From an uncultured Pelagibacteraceae bacterium (lineage in GTDB: Bacteria; Pseudomonadota; Alphaproteobacteria; Pelagibacterales; Pelagibacteraceae): DNA of 49,923 nt. The stretch's first letter is position 1; each line of letters begins with the position of its first letter. The translations under genes were made by a program, and so were the position numbers. The DNA lies in the NCBI GenBank assembly GCA_902529715.1, contig CABZXL010000005.1, forward strand, positions 1-49,923, given 5' to 3'. The notes under the pieces are model-generated. The model did not search any database, had not been told where the DNA came from, and saw only the letters and a program-made list of their open reading frames with translations. Shown in pieces: positions 1-10,062 of this stretch.

Positions 1-38
1 TATCAACATTATTTATATTATTTAGATTGAGTTTATGA
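1..38 (+). CDS. sdhD: 3' end of succinate dehydrogenase membrane anchor gene (probable sdhD)
   Basis: In the third reading frame the first bases encode a short hydrophobic tail, [11 protein letters not shown], that stops at a TGA overlapping the sdhA start codon as ATGA (35-38). This is seen directly. A hydrophobic C-terminus coupled to sdhA by a 4-base overlap is what the last transmembrane helix of SdhD would look like, and sdhC-sdhD-sdhA-sdhB is the usual alphaproteobacterial order. The identity is inferred from position because only about 11 codons are visible. Frames 1 and 2 also close before sdhA, so the assignment is tentative. Confidence 0.45.
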   Translation, partial: STLFILFRLSL

Positions 39-1810
39 GTTCATATAAAATTATAGAACATGAATATGATGTAGTTGTTCTTGGAGCTGGAGGTGCGGGT
101 TTGAGAGCTGCAGTTGGCCTTAGTGAGGCTGGATTAAAAACTGCGTGTATATCAAAAGTTTTTCCTACTAGAAGCCATACCTCAGCTGCACAAGGAGGTA
201 TTTCGGCTGCCCTTGGTAATATGGGAGAAGACGATTGGAGATGGCACATGTATGATACTGTAAAAGGATCTGATTGGTTGGGTGATCAAGATAGCATAGA
301 GTATTTGTGTAAAGAAGCTCCACGAGCAGTCTTAGAATTAGAAAAGTATGGAGTTCCATTTAGCCGTACTGAGGATGGAAAAATATATCAAAGACCTTTT
401 GGTGGAATGACTAAAAACTATGGAAATGAAACTGTTCAGAGAACTTGTGCAGCAGCAGATAGAACTGGTCATGCTATTTTACACACCATGTATGGCCAAG
501 CATTAAAACATAATACAGAATTTTTTATTGAATACTTTGCTTTAGATTTATTAATGAAAGACGGTGAGTGCAAAGGTTTAATAGCTTGGAATTTAAATGA
601 CGGAACTATTCATAGATTTAGATCTCATATAACAATTATAGCAACTGGTGGATATGGAAAAACATACTATTCATCTACATCTGCTCATACTTGTACAGGT
701 GATGGGAATGCTATGGTTTTAAGAGCTGGTTTACCTTTGCAAGATATGGAATTTGTACAATTTCACCCCACAGGAATCTATGGACATGGAACTTTAATAT
801 CTGAAGGAGTTCGAGGTGAAGGAGGATATTTATTGAATTCCAAAGGTGAAAGATTTATGGAGAGATATGCTCCGAAAGCTAAAGATCTTGCGTCTAGAGA
901 TGTTGTAAGTAGATCGATAGCAGTTGAAATTAATGAGGGAAGAGGAGTTGGAAAAGAAAAAGATCATGTACATCTTCATTTAGATCATTTAGATCCAAAA
1001 GTAATTGAGAAAAGACTTCCGGGAATTTCAGAATCTTCAAGATTATTTGCCGACGTTGATGTTACAAAAGAGCCAATACCAGTTGTTCCTACAGTACATT
1101 ATAATATGGGAGGTATTCCAACAAATTATAAAGCTGAAGTTTTAACAGTAAACGGTTCAGAAAAAATTGTACCTGGGCTTATGGCAATTGGTGAAGCAGC
1201 ATGTGTTTCAGTTCATGGAGCAAACAGATTAGGATCAAATTCATTAATTGATTTAGTTGTTTTCGGAAGAGCTGCAGCAAAAAGAGCTGCAGAACTTGTA
1301 AAACCTGGAACTCCACATGAGGAAATCTCAAATTCAGAGACTGATAAATGCCTAGAAAGGTTTGAAAAGTTAAGAAATGGAAATGGAACTAATAGAACTG
1401 CTGATTTAAGATTGGCTATGCAAAAAACTATGCAGTCAAAGTGTGCAGTATTTAGAACTGAAAAAACTTTAAAAGAAGGAGTAGAAGAAATAAGAAAACC
1501 ATTTGAAGGAATGGATTCAATATCAGTAAAAGATAAGTCTTTAGTTTTTAATACTGATTTAGTTGAAACCTTAGAATTTGATAACTTAATAAGGCAAGCT
1601 ATAGTTACATTAGATTCTGCATATGAAAGAAAAGAAAGCAGGGGAGCTCATGCACGGGAAGATCACCCCAAAAGAGATGATAATAATTTCATGAAACACA
1701 CATTATCTTGGTGTAAAGGAAGTGAAACAAAAATTTCTTATAGAGATGTGCATAGATCAACGTTAACAAATGATGTACAATACTTTCCACCCCAAGAAAG
1801 AGTTTACTAA
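35..1810 (+). CDS. sdhA: succinate dehydrogenase flavoprotein subunit SdhA
   Basis: This is the 591-residue catalytic subunit of respiratory complex II, which oxidises succinate to fumarate and feeds electrons through SdhB to quinone. The N-terminal dinucleotide fold [13 protein letters not shown] lies at about residues 15-27. His48 in [10 protein letters not shown] is the position that carries covalent FAD in this family. HPTG at 244-247 and the active-site arginine in VRGEGG (R260) are present, and the C-terminus ends in the usual PPQERVY-like tail. Length is typical. The start is taken at the ATG that overlaps the preceding stop as ATGA. The stop overlaps the sdhB start as TAATG, so the two are translationally coupled. 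Confidence 0.97.
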   Translation: MSSYKIIEHEYDVVVLGAGGAGLRAAVGLSEAGLKTACISKVFPTRSHTSAAQGGISAALGNMGEDDWRWHMYDTVKGSDWLGDQDSIEYLCKEAPRAVLELEKYGVPFSRTEDGKIYQRPFGGMTKNYGNETVQRTCAAADRTGHAILHTMYGQALKHNTEFFIEYFALDLLMKDGECKGLIAWNLNDGTIHRFRSHITIIATGGYGKTYYSSTSAHTCTGDGNAMVLRAGLPLQDMEFVQFHPTGIYGHGTLISEGVRGEGGYLLNSKGERFMERYAPKAKDLASRDVVSRSIAVEINEGRGVGKEKDHVHLHLDHLDPKVIEKRLPGISESSRLFADVDVTKEPIPVVPTVHYNMGGIPTNYKAEVLTVNGSEKIVPGLMAIGEAACVSVHGANRLGSNSLIDLVVFGRAAAKRAAELVKPGTPHEEISNSETDKCLERFEKLRNGNGTNRTADLRLAMQKTMQSKCAVFRTEKTLKEGVEEIRKPFEGMDSISVKDKSLVFNTDLVETLEFDNLIRQAIVTLDSAYERKESRGAHAREDHPKRDDNNFMKHTLSWCKGSETKISYRDVHRSTLTNDVQYFPPQERVY

Positions 1811-2583
1811 TGGTGCAAATAAATTTACCTAAAAATTCTAAAGTTCAAAAAGGCAAATTTTATAGAGATAAAACAGGTTCAAAAAATATTAGAAAGGTAA
1901 ATATTTATAGATGGGATCCTTCTAGTGGCGAAAATCCTCGTATAGATACATATGAAGTTGATATGGATAATTGTCCATCCAAAGTATTAGATCTTTTAAA
2001 TAAAATTAAAAACGAAATAGATCCATCGATTGCTTATAGAAGATCTTGTGCTCATGGTGTTTGCGGTTCTTGTGCAATGAATATGGATGGAAAAAATGGT
2101 TTAGCTTGCACAAAACCTCATAAAGAAATTAAAGGTGATATTAATATTTATCCTTTACCCCATTTAAAAGTTCAAAAAGATTTAATTGGAGATTTAAGTA
2201 CATTATATAAACAATATGAGTCAGTTGAACCATGGTTAAAAGTTTCAAAAAAAAATGAAGAGAAAGAAAACTTACAATCTATAGAAGATAGATCAAAATT
2301 AGATGGTCTTTATGAATGTATAATGTGTGCATGCTGCTCAACTTCTTGTCCAAGTTATTGGTGGAATGGAGATAAATATTTAGGTCCAGCAGTTTTATTG
2401 CAAGCATACAGATGGATTATAGACAGTAGAGATGAAGATAGGAAAGAGAGATTAAAGAAAGTTGCTGACGAACTAAAGCTTTATAGGTGCCATACTATTA
2501 TGAATTGTACTAATGCTTGCCCAAAAGGCTTAAATCCTGCAAAAGCAATAGCGTCTATAAAAAAAATGCTTGCAACAGGTTAA
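1810..2583 (+). CDS. sdhB: succinate dehydrogenase iron-sulfur subunit SdhB
   Basis: A 257-residue electron-transfer subunit of complex II. The [2Fe-2S] cluster ligands are C80, C85, C88 and C100 in the [10 protein letters not shown]...LAC region. The ligands of the [4Fe-4S] and [3Fe-4S] clusters are in [12 protein letters not shown] (about 169-179) and [14 protein letters not shown] (226-236). All three cluster motifs are intact and the length is normal. The ATG overlaps the sdhA stop (TAATG). The next gene, mmsA, begins 24 bases after the stop, so it is probably in the same transcript. Confidence 0.97.
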   Translation: MVQINLPKNSKVQKGKFYRDKTGSKNIRKVNIYRWDPSSGENPRIDTYEVDMDNCPSKVLDLLNKIKNEIDPSIAYRRSCAHGVCGSCAMNMDGKNGLACTKPHKEIKGDINIYPLPHLKVQKDLIGDLSTLYKQYESVEPWLKVSKKNEEKENLQSIEDRSKLDGLYECIMCACCSTSCPSYWWNGDKYLGPAVLLQAYRWIIDSRDEDRKERLKKVADELKLYRCHTIMNCTNACPKGLNPAKAIASIKKMLATG

Positions 2584-2607
2584 TTACTTAATTAAATAAT
2601 TTTAACC

Positions 2608-4102
2608 ATGAATTTAATTCAACATTTCGTAAATGGAAAAATAATTCCAGGTAAATCTGATAGAAGAGGAAAAGTATTTAACCCAGCAATTGGAGAACAA
2701 GAGTCAGAAGTAATATTAGGTTTAAAATCAGATTTAGATGGTGCGGTAGAAATAGCAAAAAAAGCATTTGAGACATGGTCTTTGAAACCACCAATTCAAA
2801 GGGCAAGAATTATGTTTAAATTCAAAGAATTAATTGAAAAAAACTCTGATGAACTAACCAAAATGATAGTTTCTGAACATGGTAAGGTATATGAAGATGC
2901 AAAAGGTTCTTTAATAAGAGGACTCGAAGTAGTAGAATTTACTTGCGGAATTCCCCAAGTTTTAAAAGGAGAATTTACAGAAAACGTTGGAACAGATATT
3001 GATAGTTGGTCAATTAGGCAACCACTTGGTGTTTGTGCAGGTATAACTCCATTTAATTTTCCAGCAATGGTTCCAATGTGGATGTTTCCAATGGCTATTG
3101 CTTGCGGAAATACTTTTGTATTGAAACCATCAGAAAAAGATCCTTCTATTTCAATTAGATTAGCTGAGCTATTTAAAGAAGCTGGGCTACCAGATGGAGT
3201 ATTTAATGTAATAAATGGTGACAAAGAAGTAGTTGATGCAATTTTAACTAACAAAGACATTAAAGCTGTAAGTTTTGTAGGATCAACACCAATTGCAAAA
3301 TACATTTATGAGAATGCAGCTAAAAATGAAAAAAGAGTTCAAGCTCTGGGAGGTGCAAAAAAATCACTGCGTTGTGATGCCTGATTGTGATTTAGATCAG
3401 GCTGTTAATGGTTTAATGGGTGCAGCTTATGGATCTGCTGGTGAAAGATGTATGGCACAGTCAGTTGCAGTCGCGGTTGGAAATATTGGAGATAATTTAG
3501 TTAACGAGTTATCAAAAAAAGTTGAAGCATTAAAAGTTGGACCAGGCATGGATAAAAAATCTGAAATGGGACCCTTAGTTACAAAAGAACACTTAGAAAA
3601 AGTTAAGGGTTACGTTGACCTAGGAGTTAAAGAAGGAGCAAAATTAGTAGTTGATGGAAGAAACTTAAAACTGCAAGGCTACGAAAACGGTTACTATATA
3701 GGCGGATGTTTGTTTGATCATGTTAAAAAAAATATGAGAATTTATAAAGAAGAAATTTTCGGCCCTGTACTTTCTGTAGTTAGGGTAAAAGATTTTGATG
3801 AAGCTACTCAGCTAATTAACGATCATGAGTTTGGTAACGGAACGAGTATTTATACAAGAGATGGAGATGTTGGAAGAACGTTTGCTAGCAATATTAAAAT
3901 TGGAATGGTTGGTATAAATATACCTATACCTGTGCCTGTGGCATTCCATAGTTTTGGTGGTTGGAAAAGATCTTTATTTGGAGATCAGCATATGCATGGA
4001 GTAGAAGGTGTGAGATTTTACACAAAGCTTAAAACAATAACTTCAAGATGGCCATCTGGATTAAGATCAGATCCTGAATTTGTTATGCCAACAATGAAGT
4101 AA
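2608..4102 (+). pseudogene. mmsA: methylmalonate/malonate-semialdehyde dehydrogenase (CoA-acylating), split by one-base frameshift
   Basis: Two overlapping reading frames (2608-3384 and the frame running to 4102) together make one full-length, about 497-residue aldehyde dehydrogenase of the MmsA/IolA type. The first half ends just after ALGGAKK. The second resumes as [16 protein letters not shown], with the catalytic cysteine in GERCMAQS. The switch falls in a run of seven A (3357-3363); with six A the reading GGAKNHCVV is restored exactly. The family converts (methyl)malonate semialdehyde to propionyl- or acetyl-CoA with NAD and CoA. Both halves look otherwise unmutated, so a sequencing error or a very recent or slippage-tolerated frameshift is more likely than an old pseudogene. 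It sits between sdhB and mdh, inside the TCA cluster. Confidence 0.9.
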
Positions 4103-4106
4103 GAAT

Positions 4107-5072
4107 ATGTCAAAAAAAATATCATTAATAGGTGCTGGACAAATTGGTGGAACACTCGCACACTTAATTGGTTTAAAGGAACTGGTAGATGAAGTTGTAA
4201 TGTTTGATGTTGTAAGTGGCATTGCTAAAGGGAAAGCATTAGATATAGCCCAATCATCATCAGTCGATGGTTTCAATGTTAAACTATCTGGAACAGATAA
4301 TTACGAAGATATTAAAGATTCCAATGTAATTATTATAACTGCAGGAGTTCCAAGAAAACCAGGCATGAGTAGAGATGATCTGTTAGGAATAAATTTAAAA
4401 ATTATAAAACAGGTAGCAGAAGGTATAAAAAAAAATGCACCCAATGCATTTGTAATATGTATTACTAATCCATTAGATGTTATGGTGATGGCTTTTCAAA
4501 AATACTCAGGGCTTCCAGCAAATAAAGTCGTTGGTATGGCAGGAATATTGGACAGTTCAAGATTCAAATTGTTTTTATCACTTGAACTTAAAATTCCTGT
4601 AAAAGAAATAGAAGCAATGGTTATGGGTGGACATGGAGATACAATGGTACCATTGCCAAGATTTACAAAAGTTTCAGGTAAACCTTTATTAGATTTAGTT
4701 AAAGAGGAAAAATTATCAGTAGAAAGATTAGAGGAAATCAATCAAAGAACCAGAGATGGTGGTGCTGAAATTGTTAAATATTTAGAAAAAGGTTCAGCAT
4801 TTTATGCTCCAGCAGCAGCAGGAGTTCAAATGGCTGAAGCTTACTTAAAAGATGAAAAGAAATTATTACCTTGTGCTGTCCAACTTAATGGAGAATATGG
4901 AGTTAAAAATATTTTTGCCGGCGTACCAGTTATAATTGGAAAGGATGGTGTGGAAAAAATCGAAGAAATCAATTTAGATGAAAAGGAAAAAAATCAATTT
5001 ATGCATTCGATAGATGCAGTTAAAAAGTTATGGGATACAGCTTCTAAAATAGATAAAGATCTTTCTAAATAG
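4107..5072 (+). CDS. mdh: malate dehydrogenase (LDH-like type)
   Basis: A 321-residue NAD-dependent enzyme that interconverts malate and oxaloacetate. The Rossmann motif [12 protein letters not shown] lies at about residues 9-20. The substrate loop [14 protein letters not shown] carries the arginines typical of malate rather than lactate specificity. The catalytic His is in [10 protein letters not shown]. It begins 4 bases after the mmsA stop and is followed 2 bases later by sucC, the classical alphaproteobacterial mdh-sucC-sucD order. Length and motifs are complete. Confidence 0.97.
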   Translation: MSKKISLIGAGQIGGTLAHLIGLKELVDEVVMFDVVSGIAKGKALDIAQSSSVDGFNVKLSGTDNYEDIKDSNVIIITAGVPRKPGMSRDDLLGINLKIIKQVAEGIKKNAPNAFVICITNPLDVMVMAFQKYSGLPANKVVGMAGILDSSRFKLFLSLELKIPVKEIEAMVMGGHGDTMVPLPRFTKVSGKPLLDLVKEEKLSVERLEEINQRTRDGGAEIVKYLEKGSAFYAPAAAGVQMAEAYLKDEKKLLPCAVQLNGEYGVKNIFAGVPVIIGKDGVEKIEEINLDEKEKNQFMHSIDAVKKLWDTASKIDKDLSK

Positions 5073-5074
5073 TA

Positions 5075-6235
5075 ATGAATATTCACGAGCACCAAGCTAA
5101 AAAAATTTTAAAAAAATATGGAGCATCGGTACCAGATGGTGTTTTTTCAGATTCAGTTGAAGAATTGTTAGAAAAGTCAAAATCATTAAAAACAGAAAAA
5201 TTTGTTTTAAAAGCCCAGATTCATGCTGGTGGAAGAGGTAAAGCTGGAGGAATAAAAATTGTAAACACAATTGAAGAGCTAAGTTTAGCAGCCAAGGAAA
5301 TGATGGGAAAAAAATTGATAACTCATCAAACAGGAGCCGAAGGAAAAGAAGTTAAAAGACTTTATGTTGAGTCTTCTTCAGAAATTAGTAAAGAATTTTA
5401 TCTTTCATGTTTAGTTGATAGAGCAAGTTCTAAGATTGCATTTATTTCAAGTGATCAAGGGGGAATGGACATTGAAGATGTTGCAAAAAATAATCCAAAA
5501 AAGATAGTAACTACAAAAATTAATTTAGATGATCAAATATCAGATCAGGATTGTGAAAAAATTATAAAAATATTTAATTTAGGTCCAGATGCAAAAAAAC
5601 AAGCAACAAATTTAATTAAATCAATATATAAAGTTTTTATTGATTTAGATGCTAATCTTGTTGAAATAAATCCCTTGATTTTAACTAAAGAAAATAAAGT
5701 TATTTGTCTAGATGCAAAAATGAGCTTTGATGACAATGCATTGTTTCGAAATCCAGAAATTTTAAATTTAAGAGACTTAAATGAGGAAGAAGAGATTGAG
5801 ATTGAAGCAAGCAAACACGGTTTATCCTATATAAAACTAGAAGGCAGCATAGGATGTATGGTTAATGGTGCAGGCTTAGCAATGGCAACAATGGACATAA
5901 TTAAATTACATGGAGAGGAGCCAGCAAACTTTTTAGATGTTGGTGGAGGAGCATCAAAAGAAAAAGTTTCAGCTGCATTTAAAATAATTTTATCTGACAA
6001 AAATGTAAAAGGAATTTTGATAAATATTTTTGGCGGTATCATGAGATGTGATGTTCTTGCTCAAGGAGTTGTAGACGCAGCAAAAGAAATTAAAATTGAA
6101 GTTCCGCTAGTTGTAAGATTAGCAGGAACAAAGTTCAAAGAAGGAAAAAAAATATTAGACAATTCAGGTTTAGAAATTATATCTGCTTCAGATTTGTCTG
6201 ATGCAGCAAAAAAAGTAGTTGAGTCTATAAAATAA
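5075..6235 (+). CDS. sucC: succinyl-CoA synthetase beta subunit (ADP-forming)
   Basis: A 386-residue ATP-grasp subunit that works with SucD to convert succinyl-CoA to succinate with substrate-level phosphorylation. The N-terminus [16 protein letters not shown] and the nucleotide-binding segment [14 protein letters not shown] (about 46-59) are diagnostic. The C-terminal CoA-ligase part has [13 protein letters not shown] and [10 protein letters not shown]. It follows mdh by 2 bases and precedes sucD by one base. It looks complete and ordinary. Confidence 0.97.
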   Translation: MNIHEHQAKKILKKYGASVPDGVFSDSVEELLEKSKSLKTEKFVLKAQIHAGGRGKAGGIKIVNTIEELSLAAKEMMGKKLITHQTGAEGKEVKRLYVESSSEISKEFYLSCLVDRASSKIAFISSDQGGMDIEDVAKNNPKKIVTTKINLDDQISDQDCEKIIKIFNLGPDAKKQATNLIKSIYKVFIDLDANLVEINPLILTKENKVICLDAKMSFDDNALFRNPEILNLRDLNEEEEIEIEASKHGLSYIKLEGSIGCMVNGAGLAMATMDIIKLHGEEPANFLDVGGGASKEKVSAAFKIILSDKNVKGILINIFGGIMRCDVLAQGVVDAAKEIKIEVPLVVRLAGTKFKEGKKILDNSGLEIISASDLSDAAKKVVESIK

Positions 6236-6236
6236 A

Positions 6237-7112
6237 ATGTCAATTTTAGTTAATAAAAATACAAAAGTAATATGTCAGGGTTTTACCGGAAAACATGGCA
6301 CGTTTCACTCTGAACAAGCAATTAAGTATGGAACTAATCTAGTTGGAGGCGTAACACCAAAAAAAGGTGGTCAAATGCATTTATCAAAACCAGTTTTTAA
6401 TTCTGTTAAAGAAGCAAAAGAAAAAACTGATGCAAATGCTTCTATGATTTATGTTCCTGCTAAGTTTGCTGCTTCTGCTATTATAGAAGCTGTTGAAGCT
6501 TCTATTGAATTAATAGCATGTATTACAGAGGGTATACCAGTTTTAGATATGCTAAGAGTTAAGAAAAAATTAGCCAATTCTAGCTCAAGATTAATTGGCC
6601 CAAATTGTCCTGGAATTATTACTCCAGAAGAATGCAAAATTGGAATAATGCCAGGAAATATTCATAAGAAAGGCTCTGTTGGAATTGTATCTAGGTCTGG
6701 AACTTTAACTTATGAAGCCGTGGCACAAACTACTGATAATGGATTAGGACAGTCGACCTGTATAGGAATTGGTGGCGATCCTATTAATGGAACAAACTTT
6801 ACAGATTGTTTAGATTTATTTTTAAAAGATGAAGAAACAAAATCTATATTAATTATAGGTGAAATAGGAGGAACAGCTGAAGAAGAAGCGGCAGAATTTT
6901 ATAAAAATCATAAAATAAAAAAACCTATGGTTGGATTTGTAGCAGGTATTACAGCTCCACCAGGAAGAAGAATGGGTCATGCAGGAGCAATAATTTCCGG
7001 AGGAAAAGGCGGAGCAGAAGATAAAATAAAAAAAATGGAAGATTGTGGTATAACAATTGCAAAATCGCCAGCAGAAATTGGAAAAACTCTATTAAACAAA
7101 TTGTCTAATTGA
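6237..7112 (+). CDS. sucD: succinyl-CoA synthetase alpha subunit
   Basis: A 291-residue CoA-binding subunit carrying the phosphorylated histidine. The N-terminal CoA-binding fold contains [26 protein letters not shown] and SRSGTLTYE are conserved. H248 in [10 protein letters not shown] is the phospho-histidine position. The gene starts one base after the sucC stop. Its last codons overlap the -35 element of a promoter for sucA, so sucAB-lpd may be transcribed both by read-through and independently. Confidence 0.97.
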   Translation: MSILVNKNTKVICQGFTGKHGTFHSEQAIKYGTNLVGGVTPKKGGQMHLSKPVFNSVKEAKEKTDANASMIYVPAKFAASAIIEAVEASIELIACITEGIPVLDMLRVKKKLANSSSRLIGPNCPGIITPEECKIGIMPGNIHKKGSVGIVSRSGTLTYEAVAQTTDNGLGQSTCIGIGGDPINGTNFTDCLDLFLKDEETKSILIIGEIGGTAEEEAAEFYKNHKIKKPMVGFVAGITAPPGRRMGHAGAIISGGKGGAEDKIKKMEDCGITIAKSPAEIGKTLLNKLSN

Positions 7113-7136
7113 AAAATACTCTTTAAGTATTATACT
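7109..7136 (+). promoter_or_regulatory. sigma-70-type promoter for sucA
   Basis: TTGAAA (7109-7114) and TATACT (7131-7136) are separated by 16 bases, each matching five of six consensus positions. A small dyad, AATACT-CTTTA-AGTATT (7115-7131), occupies the spacer and could be an operator or chance. The expected transcription start would fall only about 3-5 bases before the sucA ATG at 7147, so the mRNA leader would be extremely short. Motifs are seen; function is inferred. Confidence 0.6.
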
Positions 7137-7146
7137 AAATTATTAG

Positions 7147-10059
7147 ATGCCATCATCAAAAAACTTAGATTACCAAAAAACCTCCTTTTTATCTAAAAGT
7201 AATAATGCTTTTATTGAGGAGATGTATCTTAAATTTATTAATAAAGATTCTGATTTGCCAGAAAGTTGGAAAAAATATTTTTTAGAAATTGGAGAAGAAG
7301 TTGATGTAATTGCGAAAGAAATAAATGGACCTTCATGGAGTCCCATAAAGAAAAAAATTGATATAGACATAATTCAAACAAATCTTGATAAAGAACAAAA
7401 TAATTTATCAAAAGGCAATATAACAAGTACAATTAACAAAAAAGAACTTTCTGAGGAGAATAGAAGGTCAATTAGAGCAGTATCACTAATAAGATCTTAT
7501 AGACAGAGAGGACATTTAATTGCAAATCTTGATCCTTTAGAATTAAGAAAAATTGATTATTTAGATGAATTACATCCAGAAAGTTATGGATTTAATAAAG
7601 AAGACTATAATAAAAAAATTTATTTAGATGGAATAGCAAATAGAAATTACTCAACTATAAAGGAAATTTTATCTTTCTTAAGAAAAACTTATTGTGGAAA
7701 AATTGGATATGAATATATGCATATTTCCAATCCAACTGAAAGAAAATGGTTTAGAGATAGAGTTGAAAAAGATGAAAATACTTTACAATTCACTAAGAAT
7801 GGTAAGGAAGCTATTTTGAATAAAATTATTCAAGCAGAAGGCTTTGAAAAATTTCTTAATACAAAATATGTTGGAACAAAAAGATTTGGTTTAGATGGAG
7901 CTGAAAGCTTAATTCCTGCACTAGAGCAAGTAATAAAAATTGGAGGTCAAAATAAAGTAAAAGAAGTCAAAATTGGAATGTCTCATAGAGGAAGGTTAAA
8001 TGTTTTGGCAAATGTATTACAAAAATCATATAAAAGAATATTTAACGAATTCGCTGGTGAAATAGATTCCTCTTCGGATGATGACAGTGCTGGTGATGTA
8101 AAATACCATTTAGGAGCGTCATCAGATAGAGTGTTTGATGGTAATTCAGTTCATGTAAGTCTTACAGACAACCCATCTCATTTAGAAGCTGTAAACCCTG
8201 TAGTTTTAGGGCAAACGAGAGCAAAGCAATTTTTTCATAACGACAAAGAGAGAAAAAAAGTAATTCCTATATTAATTCACGGTGATGCTTCATTTGCTGG
8301 CCAGGGTATTGTTGCTGAGTGCTTTGCGATGTCTGGTTTGCCAGGTCATAATACTGGCGGGACGATACATTTTATAATTAATAATCAAATAGGATTTACA
8401 ACAAGTCCAAGATTTGCCCGTTCATCTCCACATCCTTCCGATGTAGCTAAAATGGTAGACTCACCAATCATACACGCTAACGGAGATGATCCAGAATCAG
8501 TTGTATATGCAGCTAGAATAGCAGCTGAGTTTAGGCTTAAATTTAATAGAGATGTAGTAGTTGATTTAGTTTGTTACAGAAGATTTGGTCACAACGAAGG
8601 AGATGAACCTTCATTTACTCAACCCTTAATGTATAAAAAAATAAAATCTCATCTATCCACAGTAAAAATATATGGAAATAAATTAGTTAATGAAAAAACC
8701 ATTTCATCTGAAGATTTAAACAATCAAATTAAAAAATTTAAAGATCTTCTAGATGATCAATACAAAAATGCAAAAAATTATAAACCCAAAATTGAGTGGT
8801 TTGAAGGAACATGGTCTAGATATAAGCCAAGAAGAGGTCAAGATAAAAGAGGCGATACAGGTTATTCAACTTCAAAACTTTTAGAAATTTCAGATAAAAT
8901 ACACTCACTCCCATCTGAACTAAATATCCACAAGACTATAGTAAAAATTTTTGAAGCTAGAAAAAATTCTATACAAAAAGGTACCGGAATTGATTGGTCC
9001 ACTGCTGAGGCTCTTGCATTTGGTTCGTTATTAGAAGAAGGATATCCTGTAAGACTCGTTGGACAAGATTCAGGAAGAGGAACTTTTAGTCAGAGACATT
9101 CGGTATTAAGAAATCAAATTGATAATTCAAGATATATCCCATTAAATAATATTTCAGAAAATCAAAAGAATTTTGAAATAGTTGATAGCTTTTTATCTGA
9201 ATTAGCAGTTTTAGGTTTTGAATATGGTTATAGTTTAGTTGAACCTAATACATTAACTATTTGGGAAGCTCAATTTGGTGATTTTGCAAATGGAGCTCAA
9301 GTTATTATTGATCAATTTATTTCTTCAGGAGAAAGAAAATGGTTAAGAGCTTCGGGTTTAGTATTATTACTGCCACATGGTTTTGAAGGTCAAGGTCCAG
9401 AACACTCTTCTGCAAGATTAGAAAGATTTTTGCAGCTATGTTCAAATGACAATATGCAAGTTATGAATTGCACTACTCCAGCAAATTACTTTCATGCCCT
9501 AAGAAGACAAATGCATAGAGATTTTAGAAAACCTTTGATTATGATGACGCCAAAATCTTTACTAAGAAATAAATACTGTGTTTCACAAATTGATGATTTT
9601 AGTAAAAAAAATTCTTTTCATAGAGTCTTATGGGACCATTCAATGGATCCAAAAACAAAGGGATTTATTAAATTAAAAGAAAATAATGAAATAAAAAAAG
9701 TAATATTATGTTCAGGAAAAATATATTTTGATCTTTTATCGGCTAGAGAAAAATTAAAAAAAGATGATGTTATTTTATTTAGAATTGAGCAACTTTATCC
9801 TTTTCCAGCAAAAAGCTTAGTAAAAGAAATTAAACCCTTTGCAAAAAATGCCAAATTTTATTGGTGTCAGGAAGAGCCAAAAAACATGGGTGCGTGGCTT
9901 TTGGTGAGAGATTATATACAATGGACATTAGATTATATAAAAGCTAAAAATAGACAAATTTCTTATATTGGGAGAAATCCTGATGCAACACCAGCTACAG
10001 GTTATGCAAAAAGGCATTTAGCCCAACAAAAAGAAATAATTGATATAGTTTTTAATTAA
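7147..10059 (+). CDS. sucA: 2-oxoglutarate dehydrogenase E1 component
   Basis: A 970-residue thiamine-diphosphate-dependent E1 enzyme that decarboxylates 2-oxoglutarate and transfers succinyl to the SucB lipoyl domain. The N-terminus (SNNAFIEEMYLKFINKD) is the region thought to contact E2. KIGMSHRGRLNVL and the ThDP/Mg-binding HGDASFAGQG...NNQIGFTT segment (about 377-420) are conserved. The C-terminal transketolase-like half has LVGQDSGRGTFSQRH and EAQFGDFANGAQ. Length is full. It begins 34 bases after sucD, directly behind a promoter, and sucB follows 3 bases after its stop. Confidence 0.97.
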   Translation: MPSSKNLDYQKTSFLSKSNNAFIEEMYLKFINKDSDLPESWKKYFLEIGEEVDVIAKEINGPSWSPIKKKIDIDIIQTNLDKEQNNLSKGNITSTINKKELSEENRRSIRAVSLIRSYRQRGHLIANLDPLELRKIDYLDELHPESYGFNKEDYNKKIYLDGIANRNYSTIKEILSFLRKTYCGKIGYEYMHISNPTERKWFRDRVEKDENTLQFTKNGKEAILNKIIQAEGFEKFLNTKYVGTKRFGLDGAESLIPALEQVIKIGGQNKVKEVKIGMSHRGRLNVLANVLQKSYKRIFNEFAGEIDSSSDDDSAGDVKYHLGASSDRVFDGNSVHVSLTDNPSHLEAVNPVVLGQTRAKQFFHNDKERKKVIPILIHGDASFAGQGIVAECFAMSGLPGHNTGGTIHFIINNQIGFTTSPRFARSSPHPSDVAKMVDSPIIHANGDDPESVVYAARIAAEFRLKFNRDVVVDLVCYRRFGHNEGDEPSFTQPLMYKKIKSHLSTVKIYGNKLVNEKTISSEDLNNQIKKFKDLLDDQYKNAKNYKPKIEWFEGTWSRYKPRRGQDKRGDTGYSTSKLLEISDKIHSLPSELNIHKTIVKIFEARKNSIQKGTGIDWSTAEALAFGSLLEEGYPVRLVGQDSGRGTFSQRHSVLRNQIDNSRYIPLNNISENQKNFEIVDSFLSELAVLGFEYGYSLVEPNTLTIWEAQFGDFANGAQVIIDQFISSGERKWLRASGLVLLLPHGFEGQGPEHSSARLERFLQLCSNDNMQVMNCTTPANYFHALRRQMHRDFRKPLIMMTPKSLLRNKYCVSQIDDFSKKNSFHRVLWDHSMDPKTKGFIKLKENNEIKKVILCSGKIYFDLLSAREKLKKDDVILFRIEQLYPFPAKSLVKEIKPFAKNAKFYWCQEEPKNMGAWLLVRDYIQWTLDYIKAKNRQISYIGRNPDATPATGYAKRHLAQQKEIIDIVFN

Positions 10060-10062
10060 AAA

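Noticed and set aside
2796..3305. Long minus-strand reading frame of 169 codons opposite mmsA
   Set aside because: It is antisense to conserved aldehyde dehydrogenase codons, has no recognisable family, and similar shadows lie opposite sucB, atpA and other genes.
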